Assembly: GCA_016721425.1 (NCBI GenBank)
Contig: JADKID010000030.1
Span: forward strand, 1 to 63,780
DNA from: Bryobacterales bacterium
Lineage (GTDB): Bacteria; Acidobacteriota; Terriglobia; Bryobacterales; Bryobacteraceae
DNA length: 63,780 bases
Reading direction: 5' to 3'
Positions within the stretch are counted from its first letter, which is position 1. Each line of letters starts with the position of its first letter. Under the pieces are notes generated by a model. That model did not search any database. It was not told the origin of the DNA and saw only the letters and a list, made by a program, of their open reading frames with translations. Made by a program: the position numbers and the translations under genes. This document shows positions 9,025 through 17,192 of this stretch, in pieces.

Positions 9025-10652
9025 GCTTGATGCTCCGTTAACCACTGTTTGAGGACCATCGCGCACTCAACCGGCCTCTGCGCCACCATCTCGCTGATCA
9101 TGTTCACCGATAGAACGTCGGGTGAGGTCAGAGCGTCGGATTGGTAATGCTCCTGGGCTGGGGTGAGTTGCGGAGCCGGAGACTGGCCAGCAAGCGCTGG
9201 CTGAGCGGAGACAGACGCCTGCGTTGTCTGGCGGCGCTTGGCGCGATACTTCCTGAACTGCCAGGCGCCGACGCCCAACACGAAGAATAGAAGCATCACG
9301 GCACTAGCTGGGATTAGTTGATTGCGCTTCAAGAGGCCAGCAAAGAGATCGGTATTTGTTCTGCCCGGTGCGCCACCGGCAGTCACATGTTCAGGTGGTG
9401 GTTCGCTCTTGAGCGTCATCTCAAAAGGCAGTACTTCTACAACGATCTGATCGCCACGGTCCTTGTTGAAGCCGATGACGCCGGCAACGATGTCATGGAT
9501 GGACTTCAGCCGCTCCGGTTGCGGTTGAACGATGACGCGTTTGCGCTGTGCTCCCTGGCCTTGCCACTCTATGTCGTTGTCGAGCAGGACTGACACGGAG
9601 ACTCGCTGGACGACTCCCTGGGGGACTCGACGGTGGCGGACGGTGCGGCTGGTCTGGTATGAGACGCTCTCGGTGACCCTGGAATTGCCACCTGATCCGC
9701 GTACGCCGGCAGAGGTGGGCCTGGGCAGAGAGGAAGCCGTGCCGGGCACGCCGGACGCGGTCGCCGTCGCGCTGACATCCTCGCTCTTCTGACTGGTCGA
9801 CATTACCGAACGATTCGGATCAAAAAGTTCTTCGCTCTCTTCGACAGTGGCCAGATCACAATCGACCGACACGGCTGACCGGTAGCGTTCGGCCCCGAGG
9901 AGCGGCTCCAGTGTGGAATTGATCTTGGCCAGAAACTGCCGCTCGATAGACTGTTGGTACTCCAGGGACGCATCGTCCAGGCTGTCGCCTGCCGTACCAC
10001 GCGAGCGCCTGGGCTTGCCCAAAAGATTGCCGTTCATGTCCAGCACGGAGATGGACTCGGGAGCGAGTCCCTCGACGGCGCTGGCCACCAGGTGGGTGAT
10101 TGCCTGGACATTCTGCGGCGAGAGCACGGTTTGCGGCTTGAGGCGGACGAGGACGCTGGCCTTTGCTGGTTGGCGGGATTCGAGATAGACCGAATCTCGT
10201 TTGAAAGTAAGATGGACGCGAGCCTTTTCCACCTCGGCGAGAGAGGCGACCGAGCGTTCGAGCTCGCCTTCCAGGGCACGGCGAAAGTTCACTTGTTCGG
10301 CGAAGTCAGTGACGCCGAAGTTCACTTTGTCGAACAACTCGAAGCCTGGGCGGCCGCTGCGGACGAGTCCCGCGCCCGCGACTTCCAGGCGCATCTCAGG
10401 AGCGCGATCTGCCTGGACAAGAATGCTGGTGCCGCCATCGGCGATGCGGAAGTCCACTCCGCGCTCTTTCAGTTTCGCAACTACCGCGGAGGCGTCCTCA
10501 CTGCTGAGACTCTTGTACAGGGGTTCGAAACCGCTTTCGCGCTGCCAGCGCATCAACGCCGCCATACCAACGCCCAGAATGATGCAGGCAGCCGCAATGT
10601 AGAGCTTTTGGCGGCCCGTGAGGGTAGTGTAGATTTTGCGTAACTGATTCAT
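9021..10652 (-). CDS. fliF: Flagellar MS-ring protein FliF
   Basis: The 543-residue inner-membrane ring protein, with an N-terminal membrane segment (KLYIAAACIILGVGMAALM, about residues 16-34), PrgK/YscJ-like ring-building domains (residues 45-225: GLVRSGRPGFELFDK, ARVHLTFKRDSVY), a beta-collar region, a second membrane segment (ASAVMLLFFVLGVGAWQF, about 440-458) and a short cytoplasmic tail (PVECAMVLKQWL) that binds FliG. It nucleates the basal body and houses the export gate. It lies in the flgB operon, 15 bp after fliE. Confidence 0.97.
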   Translation of the reverse strand: MNQLRKIYTTLTGRQKLYIAAACIILGVGMAALMRWQRESGFEPLYKSLSSEDASAVVAKLKERGVDFRIADGGTSILVQADRAPEMRLEVAGAGLVRSGRPGFELFDKVNFGVTDFAEQVNFRRALEGELERSVASLAEVEKARVHLTFKRDSVYLESRQPAKASVLVRLKPQTVLSPQNVQAITHLVASAVEGLAPESISVLDMNGNLLGKPRRSRGTAGDSLDDASLEYQQSIERQFLAKINSTLEPLLGAERYRSAVSVDCDLATVEESEELFDPNRSVMSTSQKSEDVSATATASGVPGTASSLPRPTSAGVRGSGGNSRVTESVSYQTSRTVRHRRVPQGVVQRVSVSVLLDNDIEWQGQGAQRKRVIVQPQPERLKSIHDIVAGVIGFNKDRGDQIVVEVLPFEMTLKSEPPPEHVTAGGAPGRTNTDLFAGLLKRNQLIPASAVMLLFFVLGVGAWQFRKYRAKRRQTTQASVSAQPALAGQSPAPQLTPAQEHYQSDALTSPDVLSVNMISEMVAQRPVECAMVLKQWLTEHQA

Positions 10653-10667
10653 TTTCGGTTAGTCCGG

Positions 10668-10967
10668 TCAGATCTGCATCCGCATGATTTCCTGATAGGC
10701 CTGAACAACCTTGTTCTTTACCTGAAGGGCGAGTTCAAACTCGATTTCGGCGCGTTGCACGGAGAGGATCGTGGAGTGCAACTCATCCTCCTCTCCCCCG
10801 ACGAAACGCTGCACTGACTCTTGCGCATTGGAGCGGGACAGTTCCACTTTGTCGATGACAGCCTCCAGGACGTTCCCGAAGCTCGCGGCCGGGGGCTTGG
10901 TTGTGGGCTGACTGACCAGTGAATCGATCTGTCGAATACCGGAGGCGCCGCTGATGGGGGGAATCAT
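10668..10967 (-). CDS. fliE: Flagellar hook-basal body complex protein FliE
   Basis: A 99-residue protein that joins the MS ring to the rod. The C-terminal half (FELALQVKNKVVQAYQEIMRMQI) is the typical FliE ending. The centre has FGNVLEAVIDKVELSRSNAQ. Order flgB-flgC-fliE is the classic arrangement. The gap to flgC is 21 bp. Confidence 0.95.
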   Translation of the reverse strand: MIPPISGASGIRQIDSLVSQPTTKPPAASFGNVLEAVIDKVELSRSNAQESVQRFVGGEEDELHSTILSVQRAEIEFELALQVKNKVVQAYQEIMRMQI

Positions 10968-10988
10968 GGTGGGTGTCCTCGCGCGGGG

Positions 10989-11426
10989 CTACTTGAGTAG
11001 ATCGATCGAGCGGTGAATCATATCTTTGACCGCCGTCATCGCTGTGACGTTTGCCTGGTAGTTTCTGGATGCACCCATCAGATCCACCATGTCTTCGGCT
11101 GGGTTGATGCGCGGCATGCCAACATAGCCGTCTTTGTCTGCGTCAGGATGCCCGGGTAGATAACGGCGCTCGGGCGGACGTGTGTCGACGGCTATCTCGC
11201 TGACCTGAACGCCCTGGGACGCGCCACCAAGCAGAGATGCGTATGTGGACTGGAACGGTGAATCGACCGGGGCGCTGGTGAATACGGCGTCTTTGCGGCG
11301 ATAGGGGCCGCCCTCGGCTGTGCGGGTGGTCTCGGCGTTGGCGAGGTTTTCCACCAGAAGCTCAGCTCGTTGGCGCTGTGCGGACATCCCCGAGGCACTG
11401 ACGGAGATCGCGCTGAACAGGCTCAT
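10989..11426 (-). CDS. flgC: Proximal rod protein FlgC
   Basis: A 145-residue axial protein: N-terminal FSAISVSASGMSAQRQRAELLVENLANAET and C-terminal YQANVTAMTAVKDMIHRSIDLLK, which pair as the coiled-coil D0 domain. Between them is the FlgC signature VxMPRINPAEDMVDLMGASRNYQAN. Its ATG overlaps the flgB stop as ATGA, so the two are translationally coupled. Substrate of the flagellar export gate. Confidence 0.97.
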   Translation of the reverse strand: MSLFSAISVSASGMSAQRQRAELLVENLANAETTRTAEGGPYRRKDAVFTSAPVDSPFQSTYASLLGGASQGVQVSEIAVDTRPPERRYLPGHPDADKDGYVGMPRINPAEDMVDLMGASRNYQANVTAMTAVKDMIHRSIDLLK

Positions 11427-11761
11427 GCGTTCTTGCCCTCCTGGATGGCGAGTTTGACTTCACGAATCTGGGTCTTCAGAAGACTCGATGCAATCTGGAA
11501 ACGGATCGCGTTTTCGGAAAGGAGCCGCATCTCACGATCGAGGCTCACGTTATTACCGTCAGTCTTCTCAGGCAAGCCAGCAGGCTCGACGGTTTCCGGA
11601 GGGCGGCCATCGATGGCACTTCTCATTTCCGAAGCGAAATCGACGTCGCGGGTGTGGTAACTGGGTGTTTCCGCGTTGGCGATGTTGGAGGCCACCGTCC
11701 GCTGACGGAGGGCAACGACATCCATATACCTTTCGAGACCCGCTCCAACTTTGTCGAGCAT
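11423..11761 (-). CDS. flgB: Proximal rod protein FlgB
   Basis: A 112-residue rod protein with ALRQRTVASNIANAETPSYHTRDVDF, the FlgB signature, and a C-terminal helix pairing with the N-terminus. I chose the ATG at 11761 (MLDKVGAG) because the 12 residues before the signature match the family length; a longer frame upstream contains Cys/Pro-rich, non-flagellar sequence. No Shine-Dalgarno precedes this ATG. A sigma-54 promoter match ends only 15 bases upstream, so the transcript would be almost leaderless. First gene of the flgBC-fliEFGHIJ operon. Confidence 0.92.
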   Translation of the reverse strand: MLDKVGAGLERYMDVVALRQRTVASNIANAETPSYHTRDVDFASEMRSAIDGRPPETVEPAGLPEKTDGNNVSLDREMRLLSENAIRFQIASSLLKTQIREVKLAIQEGKNA

Positions 11762-11775
11762 GATGAGCAAGTCAG

Positions 11776-11791
11776 AGCAATTGGAGTACCA
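11776..11791 (-). promoter_or_regulatory. Sigma-54 promoter of the flgB operon
   Basis: On the minus strand the site reads TGGTAC-TCCAA-TTGCT, matching the sigma-54 -24/-12 consensus with the required 10 bases between GG and GC. After the GC there are exactly 15 bases to the flgB ATG. The same distance is seen at flgF and fliK. Confidence 0.65.
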
Positions 11792-11954
11792 ACACGAAGG
11801 AGGGACTAGGGCACAGGCCCGGAACGCGAGGAAGCATTCAGGAAATGGGCAACTGGCGCAGGGCTTGCGGCTCGCGCGAGATCGATTCGGATCGCAAATC
11901 GGAACACCCCTGCGGGAACTACTCGGTTTCAGACCGAATTCTCCCGGGCGGAGC

Positions 11955-11987
11955 GTCAAGGAATTCACCAAGTGTCAAGAACTCGAC
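11955..11987 (-). promoter_or_regulatory. Tandem FleQ-like boxes upstream of flgB
   Basis: Two near-palindromes of the form GTCAA-N4-TTGAC lie 19 bases apart: GTCAAGGAATTCAC (11955-11968) and GTCAAGAACTCGAC (11974-11987), each with one mismatch. They sit about 190 bases before the sigma-54 start site, the usual place for an enhancer-binding activator. The FleQ box of Pseudomonas has the same arms and spacing; binding here is inference. The remainder of the 233-base gap 11762-11994 shows nothing else. Confidence 0.45.
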
Positions 11988-11994
11988 ACTCGTG

Positions 11995-12321
11995 TCAGAG
12001 AGCAGTTGTCCAGCGAGGCTCTCTTTCCAGTGTGTCCCGGCTGTAAGCGGATGACTGCCGTAGGGCGCCTACCTGGAGGCGCAAGTGCTGCCTGGCTGCG
12101 AGAGCGGATCTGCGTGCGGATTCGAGCGACTCCAATACCCGCCTCCACCGCTCGTCGCGTTCCACCCTGGTGGCGCCTGCAGCGGCAAAGGCTGGAGCCA
12201 GTTCGCTGACCCGCACGGCCAAAGCGGCGGCGGCGGCGAAGTCCTCACTGTTCACAGCTTCAGTGAAGGAAGCGAGCGACGCTTCACAGGATGGGTGGGT
12301 GTCTTCCAGTGGACTAGGCAT
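11995..12321 (-). CDS. Small helical protein after fliD, probable FliT-like export chaperone
   Basis: A 108-residue, alanine/arginine-rich helical protein with no membrane segment. It overlaps the 3' end of fliD by eight bases, so it is co-translated with the filament cap gene. In many bacteria this slot holds FliT or another small chaperone that guards the cap protein before export. I see no diagnostic motif; the call rests on size, predicted helices and position. Confidence 0.5.
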   Translation of the reverse strand: MPSPLEDTHPSCEASLASFTEAVNSEDFAAAAALAVRVSELAPAFAAAGATRVERDERWRRVLESLESARRSALAARQHLRLQVGALRQSSAYSRDTLEREPRWTTAL

Positions 12322-13654
12322 TGTTGTTATTGGCCTTTGCAGCCTCGAATAGGCCGGTGATCATGGTCGCCCGTTGCTCAAGGAGTGCAATCAACGCGTC
12401 TGCCGCACCCATACGCTGGCGAAGATTCTCCTCCATCACTGCAATGCGCTCCTGCTGGTCGGCAATGTGACTATCCTCGGCGGAAAGGGCGCGGGCGATA
12501 TTGCTGGTAGCGTCCGTGAGAATGCCGCCGGACAGGCTATCGACGCGGCTCAGAACGTCGGACGCCGCCTTCAGGAAGCCGCCGTCGAGGGATGAACCGA
12601 GAAAGCTTCGGACCTCATTGGAGTGCTGGTTCATTGCCGTGGCAAAGGTCGCAGAATTGAATTGCAGATGGCCGCTCTTGTCAACCTCTAGACCCACATC
12701 GGCGAGTGTGCTGACGGAGGCACCGCCGGACTGATACTGAGTCAGCTGCTTGATGACCGAGGCCAAATCGGAGGGCAGACTATTGCCGCGCAACGCACCG
12801 GTGCCACTGCCGCGATGCGTATCGATTTCGTCCACCGCGGCGTTGAACGACGCGACCAGATTCGAGATCGACTCTTCAATGCCAGCGGTGTCCGGCGACA
12901 ACGTAATGTTGGTGGTGCCCACGTTCTGCAATTCGGCGGAGAGACCCGGCGCGAGGGTCACATTCCGCGAAGAACTCGCAATCGGAGACGTCGGAAAGCC
13001 ATTCACACGGTACTGCGCCAGGGTTCCATGCGTCAGTTGCGTCGACAGACTGCCGGATGTGCCGCTGAGATCGAGGCCCACATCGCCGAGCGAGTCACTG
13101 CGTAAAGTTAGGCGGTAGTCCGGACTCTCGGGCGGGCCGATATTGACCACGGACGCACGGACGCCCCCGCCTGCATCGTTGATTGCCTGAGCGAGAGCGT
13201 TCAGACTGCCCACGGGAGGTGTGATTGTCAGTGGCACGCCGTTGACGAGAAGCGTGAGCGTACTGTCGGACGAGATCGACTGGGTGAACGGGTCGGTCAC
13301 CTTGGGGAGGTTGTCCGCGCTGATGGCGCTGGAACTGGATCCGCGGGAGATCACCTCCAGCGACATCTCAGTAGCCATCACTCCGTCGGAGGCGGTGACA
13401 CGGGCAACCTGGGGGGCATCCAGGCTGACTACCGGGGCTGCACGTACGCCAAGGTCGACCGCATCGAGCGAACTGCGCAACGAAGAGAATTTGGATGAGA
13501 GGCTGGTGATGGCGGTCTGCTGGCTGGCTGTGACTGCGCGCTGCTGTTGCAGTTGCCTCAATGGCAGCGAAGCGATGGCGACAGATCGATCAATGACCTG
13601 CGATAGGTCACTGGCAAAACGGCTGTTCCCACTAAAGATCGCGCTGCTGGACAT
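12314..13654 (-). CDS. fliD: Flagellar filament cap protein FliD
   Basis: 446 residues. N-terminal DLSQVIDRSVAIASLPLRQLQQQRAVTASQQTAITSL is the FliD helical opening; the middle has SLNALAQAINDAGGGVRASVV (FliD_N/D2 region); the C-terminus has the helical SIARALSAEDSHIADQQERIAVMEENLRQR-type segment followed by LLEQRATMITGLFEA. FliD forms the pentameric cap that folds flagellin at the tip. Strong Shine-Dalgarno AGGGAG precedes ATG 13654. The protein ends with five asparagines interrupted only by the final alanine (NNNNA). Confidence 0.95.
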   Translation of the reverse strand: MSSSAIFSGNSRFASDLSQVIDRSVAIASLPLRQLQQQRAVTASQQTAITSLSSKFSSLRSSLDAVDLGVRAAPVVSLDAPQVARVTASDGVMATEMSLEVISRGSSSSAISADNLPKVTDPFTQSISSDSTLTLLVNGVPLTITPPVGSLNALAQAINDAGGGVRASVVNIGPPESPDYRLTLRSDSLGDVGLDLSGTSGSLSTQLTHGTLAQYRVNGFPTSPIASSSRNVTLAPGLSAELQNVGTTNITLSPDTAGIEESISNLVASFNAAVDEIDTHRGSGTGALRGNSLPSDLASVIKQLTQYQSGGASVSTLADVGLEVDKSGHLQFNSATFATAMNQHSNEVRSFLGSSLDGGFLKAASDVLSRVDSLSGGILTDATSNIARALSAEDSHIADQQERIAVMEENLRQRMGAADALIALLEQRATMITGLFEAAKANNNNA

Positions 13655-13685
13655 CTCTTATCTCCCTAATCACCAGTTGCGCCGG

Positions 13686-13712
13686 CTATCGGCCGCAAGT
13701 TGCAGACATTGC
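13686..13712 (-). promoter_or_regulatory. Candidate sigma-28 promoter of fliD
   Basis: On the minus strand GCCGATAG (13686-13693) matches seven of eight bases of the sigma-28 -10 element GCCGATAA, about 30 bases before the fliD ATG. The -35 region is weak (GCAA in place of TAAA). fliD is a usual late-class gene, and the fliC terminator lies just upstream, so it needs its own promoter. Confidence 0.4.
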
Positions 13713-13726
13713 ATGAATGCACTTAT

Positions 13727-13750
13727 GGGGCCGATCCGAAGACCGGCCCC
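13727..13750 (-). terminator. Hairpin terminator after fliC
   Basis: A 10-bp stem closed by a UUCG tetraloop on the transcribed strand (GGGGCCGGTC, TTCG, GATCGGCCCC, one G-U pair), 27 bases past the fliC stop. There is no strong U tract. It separates fliC from fliD. Confidence 0.65.
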
Positions 13751-13776
13751 AAGATTCACCAGCGAACTCCGATCGA

Positions 13777-14610
13777 TTACCGGAGGAGGGACAGAACGCC
13801 CTGCGGAGTGGAGTTGGCCTGTGCCAGGGCAGCCATGGAGGACTGCTGCAGGACCTGTGCTTTGGTCAGGTTGGACGCTTCAGCGGCGATGTCGGCATCA
13901 CGGATGCGCGATTCGGCGGCCGAGAAGTTGACGGACTGCGAGGAGGCCAGGTTCACTGCATACTGCAGTTTGTTCTGGCTGCTACCGACCTGGCCCTGAA
14001 CGGTGCCGAGTTGTCCGGTGGCGGCGCTGAGGCTCGTCAGAGCGGCAATCGAAGCGGCCTTGTCAGTGAGGGCGGAGGCGTTGATGGTGAGACCAGTCGA
14101 GTCTACGAGGCTGGTAGCCGTCAGGTCGAGCTTGACGATGGAAGTTCCGGCCGCGCCAGCGGTGCCGCCGCCGACCCACACATCCAGAGGCTGCGCCATG
14201 CCCGCGCCGCCCGCATCCAATCCGATGTTCTGAGCCTGGCGGTCGATTTCCAGCTTGATGGCCTGGAATTCAGCGTCCAGAGTGAGGCGGTCGCCAGTGA
14301 ATGTGTCAGAGGCGCCCTGCGTGGCGAGGGTCCGCAACCGGTCCACCATCTTCGCGATGTTGTTGAGGCCGCCATCGGTGATCTGCAACTGGCTGAGGCC
14401 GTCGTTGGCGTTGCGGACGCCCTGGTTGAGTTCCGCGACGTTGGTGCGGTAGCCGTTGGCGATGGCCAGACCCGAGGCGTCATCGCCGGACTGATTGATG
14501 CGGAAGCCTGAGGTCAACCGCTGAATCGTCTGAGACTGGAAGTCAGTGTTCGTCCGGAGATGGTCGAGAGCCATCAGCGAGCCGACATTGGTTTGAACTG
14601 AAATCGACAT
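13777..14610 (-). CDS. fliC: Flagellin FliC
   Basis: A 277-residue filament subunit. The N-terminal ~140 residues (VQTNVGSLMALDHLRTN, SGFRINQSGDDASGLAIANGYR) and C-terminal ~85 residues (SRIRDADIAAEASNLTKAQVL, ending QGVLSLLR) are the conserved D0/D1 helices and TLR5-type region. The hypervariable centre is very short, so the filament would have only a small outer domain. A good Shine-Dalgarno (GGGAG) precedes ATG 14610. Single flagellin copy in this window. Confidence 0.97.
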   Translation of the reverse strand: MSISVQTNVGSLMALDHLRTNTDFQSQTIQRLTSGFRINQSGDDASGLAIANGYRTNVAELNQGVRNANDGLSQLQITDGGLNNIAKMVDRLRTLATQGASDTFTGDRLTLDAEFQAIKLEIDRQAQNIGLDAGGAGMAQPLDVWVGGGTAGAAGTSIVKLDLTATSLVDSTGLTINASALTDKAASIAALTSLSAATGQLGTVQGQVGSSQNKLQYAVNLASSQSVNFSAAESRIRDADIAAEASNLTKAQVLQQSSMAALAQANSTPQGVLSLLR

Positions 14611-14681
14611 TTTCTCGCTCCCTTTTTATTTCTACTCGTTCATCTCGGTTCAGCCTGTCAAGCTCTCCGAGGACAGTGATG

Positions 14682-14708
14682 TTGTCGCTGCAGCACGTCA
14701 TTTCTTTA
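14682..14708 (-). promoter_or_regulatory. Sigma-28 promoter of fliC
   Basis: On the minus strand TAAAGAAA (-35, 14701-14708), 15 bases after TAAA, then AGCGACAA (-10, 14682-14689). The same TAAAG-N-GCGACA layout recurs before flbD. It predicts a leader of about 65 bases ending in GGGAG. The rest of the 338-base gap to the next gene (14611-14948) shows no other feature; a short open frame over the leader has no support. Confidence 0.55.
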
Positions 14709-14948
14709 GCCTTTTTGCAATCTTTTTTTATCCGTCTCCGTGGACAGAGCCGATGGCTCCGGTGAGGGTGGCCGAACGGCGTCAACATGAAGTGGGGCTG
14801 GAGAAGAGAGGATTGGCTTCAACGACGGAGAGCGCGGAGGGGTGTGTGCCGTGTTGGGAGACTGGTTCGGGGCGGCCGTCAGAATTCTGACGATCAAAGG
14901 CAGGGATGAGACGGATTTCCGACGGACCATCGATAGTGCAACCGGCTC

Positions 14949-15725
14949 TTAGCCTGCCCGGGTAACCAGTCTCTCCAGCATCTGGTCAGATCCCGCCGAG
15001 ACTCCGGCGCTGCCGTTGTAGTAGTAGGTCAGGATGAGGCCGGCATTGAGCCTGGTTCCGTCAGAGAGGGTGACTTCCCGGGTAACGCCATCGGCGGCAT
15101 AGGGACCGCCCTCCTCGCCAAACCTGTACTCGGTGGCCTGGGCTCCGGGATCAAGCCCCCGGATCAACCGCAACGCCTCTGCCGCGCCCTCGGCGGTGGC
15201 ATTGTGCAGCGGGTTCATGGCATAGCTGGCAGAGCTGTCGATGGCAGAGTGCACGGTGGGCTGCGTGAACCACTGGTCGAAGCCCGTTACGAAGCCAGCC
15301 CGCAGCGGATTCTCCGGGGATGTGAAGTAGGGATTGAATGCTGCCGGGCCAGTGTATCCCAGCGAGGTAGCCAGCGGATTGTCGGAAAGGCGAATCTCGG
15401 GAGCCCCACTGCTGGTGAGCCGGCCGGTGTTGGAGGGCAGCGTCGTCTTGACCATGGCCGCCGCCCTGGCTGCCAGCGCGGGCGCGGAAAACGGAGTAAG
15501 AAAGGCGGTTGACTGGGACGAATCGGCGGCCTTGCCCGTCACTACGGATTGGCTCCCCTCGGTTAGGGAGGAGGACTGCTCCAAGGCGCTGAAAGCGCCT
15601 TGCAGTTCGGCCTGCTCAGTGAATGATCCGCCCGCCGATGCTGTGCTTCGCCCGGAAGATGCTTTGTGGACGACGTCCAGAATGGACAGATGTGTGTTGG
15701 TGGAAGAGGATCCTTGTATCGTCAT
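14949..15725 (-). CDS. Hypothetical protein inside the flagellar island
   Basis: A 258-residue protein I do not recognise. The N-terminal 90 residues are rich in Ser/Thr/Ala/Gly without a signal peptide, reminiscent of type III export substrates. The C-terminal half is more structured: TSPENPLRAGFVTGFDQWF and TEYRFGEEGGPYAADGVTREVTLSDGTRLNAGLILTYY. ATG 15725 is preferred over GTG 15746 because of an AAGGGCGG ribosome site. It ends the flbD-motAB side of the island, 76 bp after the small secreted gene. A role as an exported flagellar accessory protein is possible but unproved. Confidence 0.6.
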   Translation of the reverse strand: MTIQGSSSTNTHLSILDVVHKASSGRSTASAGGSFTEQAELQGAFSALEQSSSLTEGSQSVVTGKAADSSQSTAFLTPFSAPALAARAAAMVKTTLPSNTGRLTSSGAPEIRLSDNPLATSLGYTGPAAFNPYFTSPENPLRAGFVTGFDQWFTQPTVHSAIDSSASYAMNPLHNATAEGAAEALRLIRGLDPGAQATEYRFGEEGGPYAADGVTREVTLSDGTRLNAGLILTYYYNGSAGVSAGSDQMLERLVTRAG

Positions 15726-15822
15726 GGCCTGGTTGCCGCCCTTCACCGACCTAGTAGCAATCAGCCTGCCAAATGGAGCCCCTACGCGAACAACGCTCGT
15801 GGGGCGCGGTTGGCGGATGCGG

Positions 15823-16293
15823 CTAATGGCAAGTAACGAACATCTGCGGCGCAGGCGGTACGGCAGACGGCGCGGCCCCTTCGGTCATGTAATTCCACTC
15901 GACTGATCCGACCTCTCCCGCCCTATCCGTGTGTCTGTTCTGTCCGATTGCCGCCACTGTGGTGAGAGTGGCCGGGTCTTTCGCCAAGCCGGTAGCCGGA
16001 GCACCCACACTCCCGGGCCTGGTCGCGAACGAGAAAGTGCTGGGCCCGAGGATGTCGCTGGTTTGGAAGCGAAGTAGGATCTCCCCTCGGCCGGTTCTGC
16101 TGGTACGCGCTTTGATTCGGAAGCGAGTGAGTCCTCTGAACTCCGTACCCGCGCCGCTATCGAACCGTTGCACCGAACTGCCGAGGATTGCGATGGCACA
16201 CTCAGGCCCAACCGAGACGCTCAGATCGCTGGTACGTTGTCTACCGGAAAGGTAGAGCAATGTGAGACTCGCGAGAATGAGCCGCGTTCGCAT
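15823..16293 (-). CDS. Hypothetical secreted protein
   Basis: A 156-residue protein with a short N-terminal hydrophobic stretch (MRTRLILASLTLLYLSG), a likely though weak signal peptide, followed by beta-rich sequence (SVSVGPECAIAILGSS, FRIKARTSRTGRGEILLRF). It has two cysteines in the mature part. No family recognised. It lies 71 bp after motB and may be the last gene of flbD-motAB. Could be a small periplasmic or surface beta-sandwich. Confidence 0.5.
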   Translation of the reverse strand: MRTRLILASLTLLYLSGRQRTSDLSVSVGPECAIAILGSSVQRFDSGAGTEFRGLTRFRIKARTSRTGRGEILLRFQTSDILGPSTFSFATRPGSVGAPATGLAKDPATLTTVAAIGQNRHTDRAGEVGSVEWNYMTEGAAPSAVPPAPQMFVTCH

Positions 16294-16364
16294 GATGCTT
16301 GTGTTGTCGCCGGAAGGCTAACCAATTTGAGAGAAAATACACTCGGTGCCGCGATACAGCGATC

Positions 16365-17189
16365 TCAGCGCACTGTCGGTCCGCCTGTGGCCTCGGCCGC
16401 CAGGCGCTCACTGACATCGAGAGAGACGTTCTGGATCACCAGATCCACGCGACGATTCCTGGACCGGCCCGCTTCCGAATCGTTGCCTTCCACCGCTTTG
16501 TTGTCGGCATAACCCGTGATGGCGACCCTGCGCGCAGGAATGCCAAATCTATGAATCAACAGATTCATGACCGCGATGCTGCGCGCGGCGGAGAGCTCCC
16601 AGTTGCTGTGGAACTTCGAATTGTTGATGGGCACCGGGTCGGTGTGACCCTCCACCAGGACATCATTGGGGATCGAGGCCAGTACCTTCGCGATTCGGCC
16701 GAAAATTGGCACACTTTCGCTCTGAACCTGGTCATCGCCGGAACCAAAGAGCGCTGTTTGTGCGAAGCTGATCACCAGACCACGAGCATCCATGTGCAGC
16801 TGCAAACGCCCATCGGCGATTTCTCGCGCCAGATCGCGCGTCAGTGGCTGAAAGGCCGGGAGCAGTTCAGCCGGCACGGGCCGCTCAGTCTCCCGTGGAG
16901 CCCTCACCACACCACCAGGGCCCTTCATCATTGCATTGCCGACGCCCACGTCATCCAAGGTTCCGCCCAGTACCTTGCTGACCACTGGTGGCGCTGTGTA
17001 AGACGCGCCCTTTCGAATCGCCTGCATGTAAGAGGTTCCGATGGCTGCAATCCTGGACTTGTCGGACTGCGAGGCTGCGAAGAGTACGACGAACAGCGCG
17101 AATAGCAAGGTGATGAAGTCCGCATAGGACAGCAGCCAGCGGTCGGGATTCGACTTCATGGGGGGAGGAGAGTTGCGGGTGCGCGCCAT
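16365..17189 (-). CDS. motB: Flagellar stator protein MotB (first pair)
   Basis: 274 residues. A single membrane helix (LLSYADFITLLFALFVVLFAA) carries the ion-binding aspartate at residue 24. The C-terminal OmpA-like peptidoglycan-binding domain has VEGHTDPVPINNSKFHSNWELSAARS and GYADNKAV with NRRVDLVI. With MotA it forms the stator that couples ion flow to rotation. It starts 3 bp after motA. A second, different MotB lies at 42505. Confidence 0.93.
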   Translation of the reverse strand: MARTRNSPPPMKSNPDRWLLSYADFITLLFALFVVLFAASQSDKSRIAAIGTSYMQAIRKGASYTAPPVVSKVLGGTLDDVGVGNAMMKGPGGVVRAPRETERPVPAELLPAFQPLTRDLAREIADGRLQLHMDARGLVISFAQTALFGSGDDQVQSESVPIFGRIAKVLASIPNDVLVEGHTDPVPINNSKFHSNWELSAARSIAVMNLLIHRFGIPARRVAITGYADNKAVEGNDSEAGRSRNRRVDLVIQNVSLDVSERLAAEATGGPTVR

Positions 17190-17192
17190 GGG

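Noticed and set aside
14543..14788. A small minus-strand gene overlapping the fliC leader
   Set aside because: It crosses the fliC start, has no ribosome site and has no motif; the promoter and leader explain the region.
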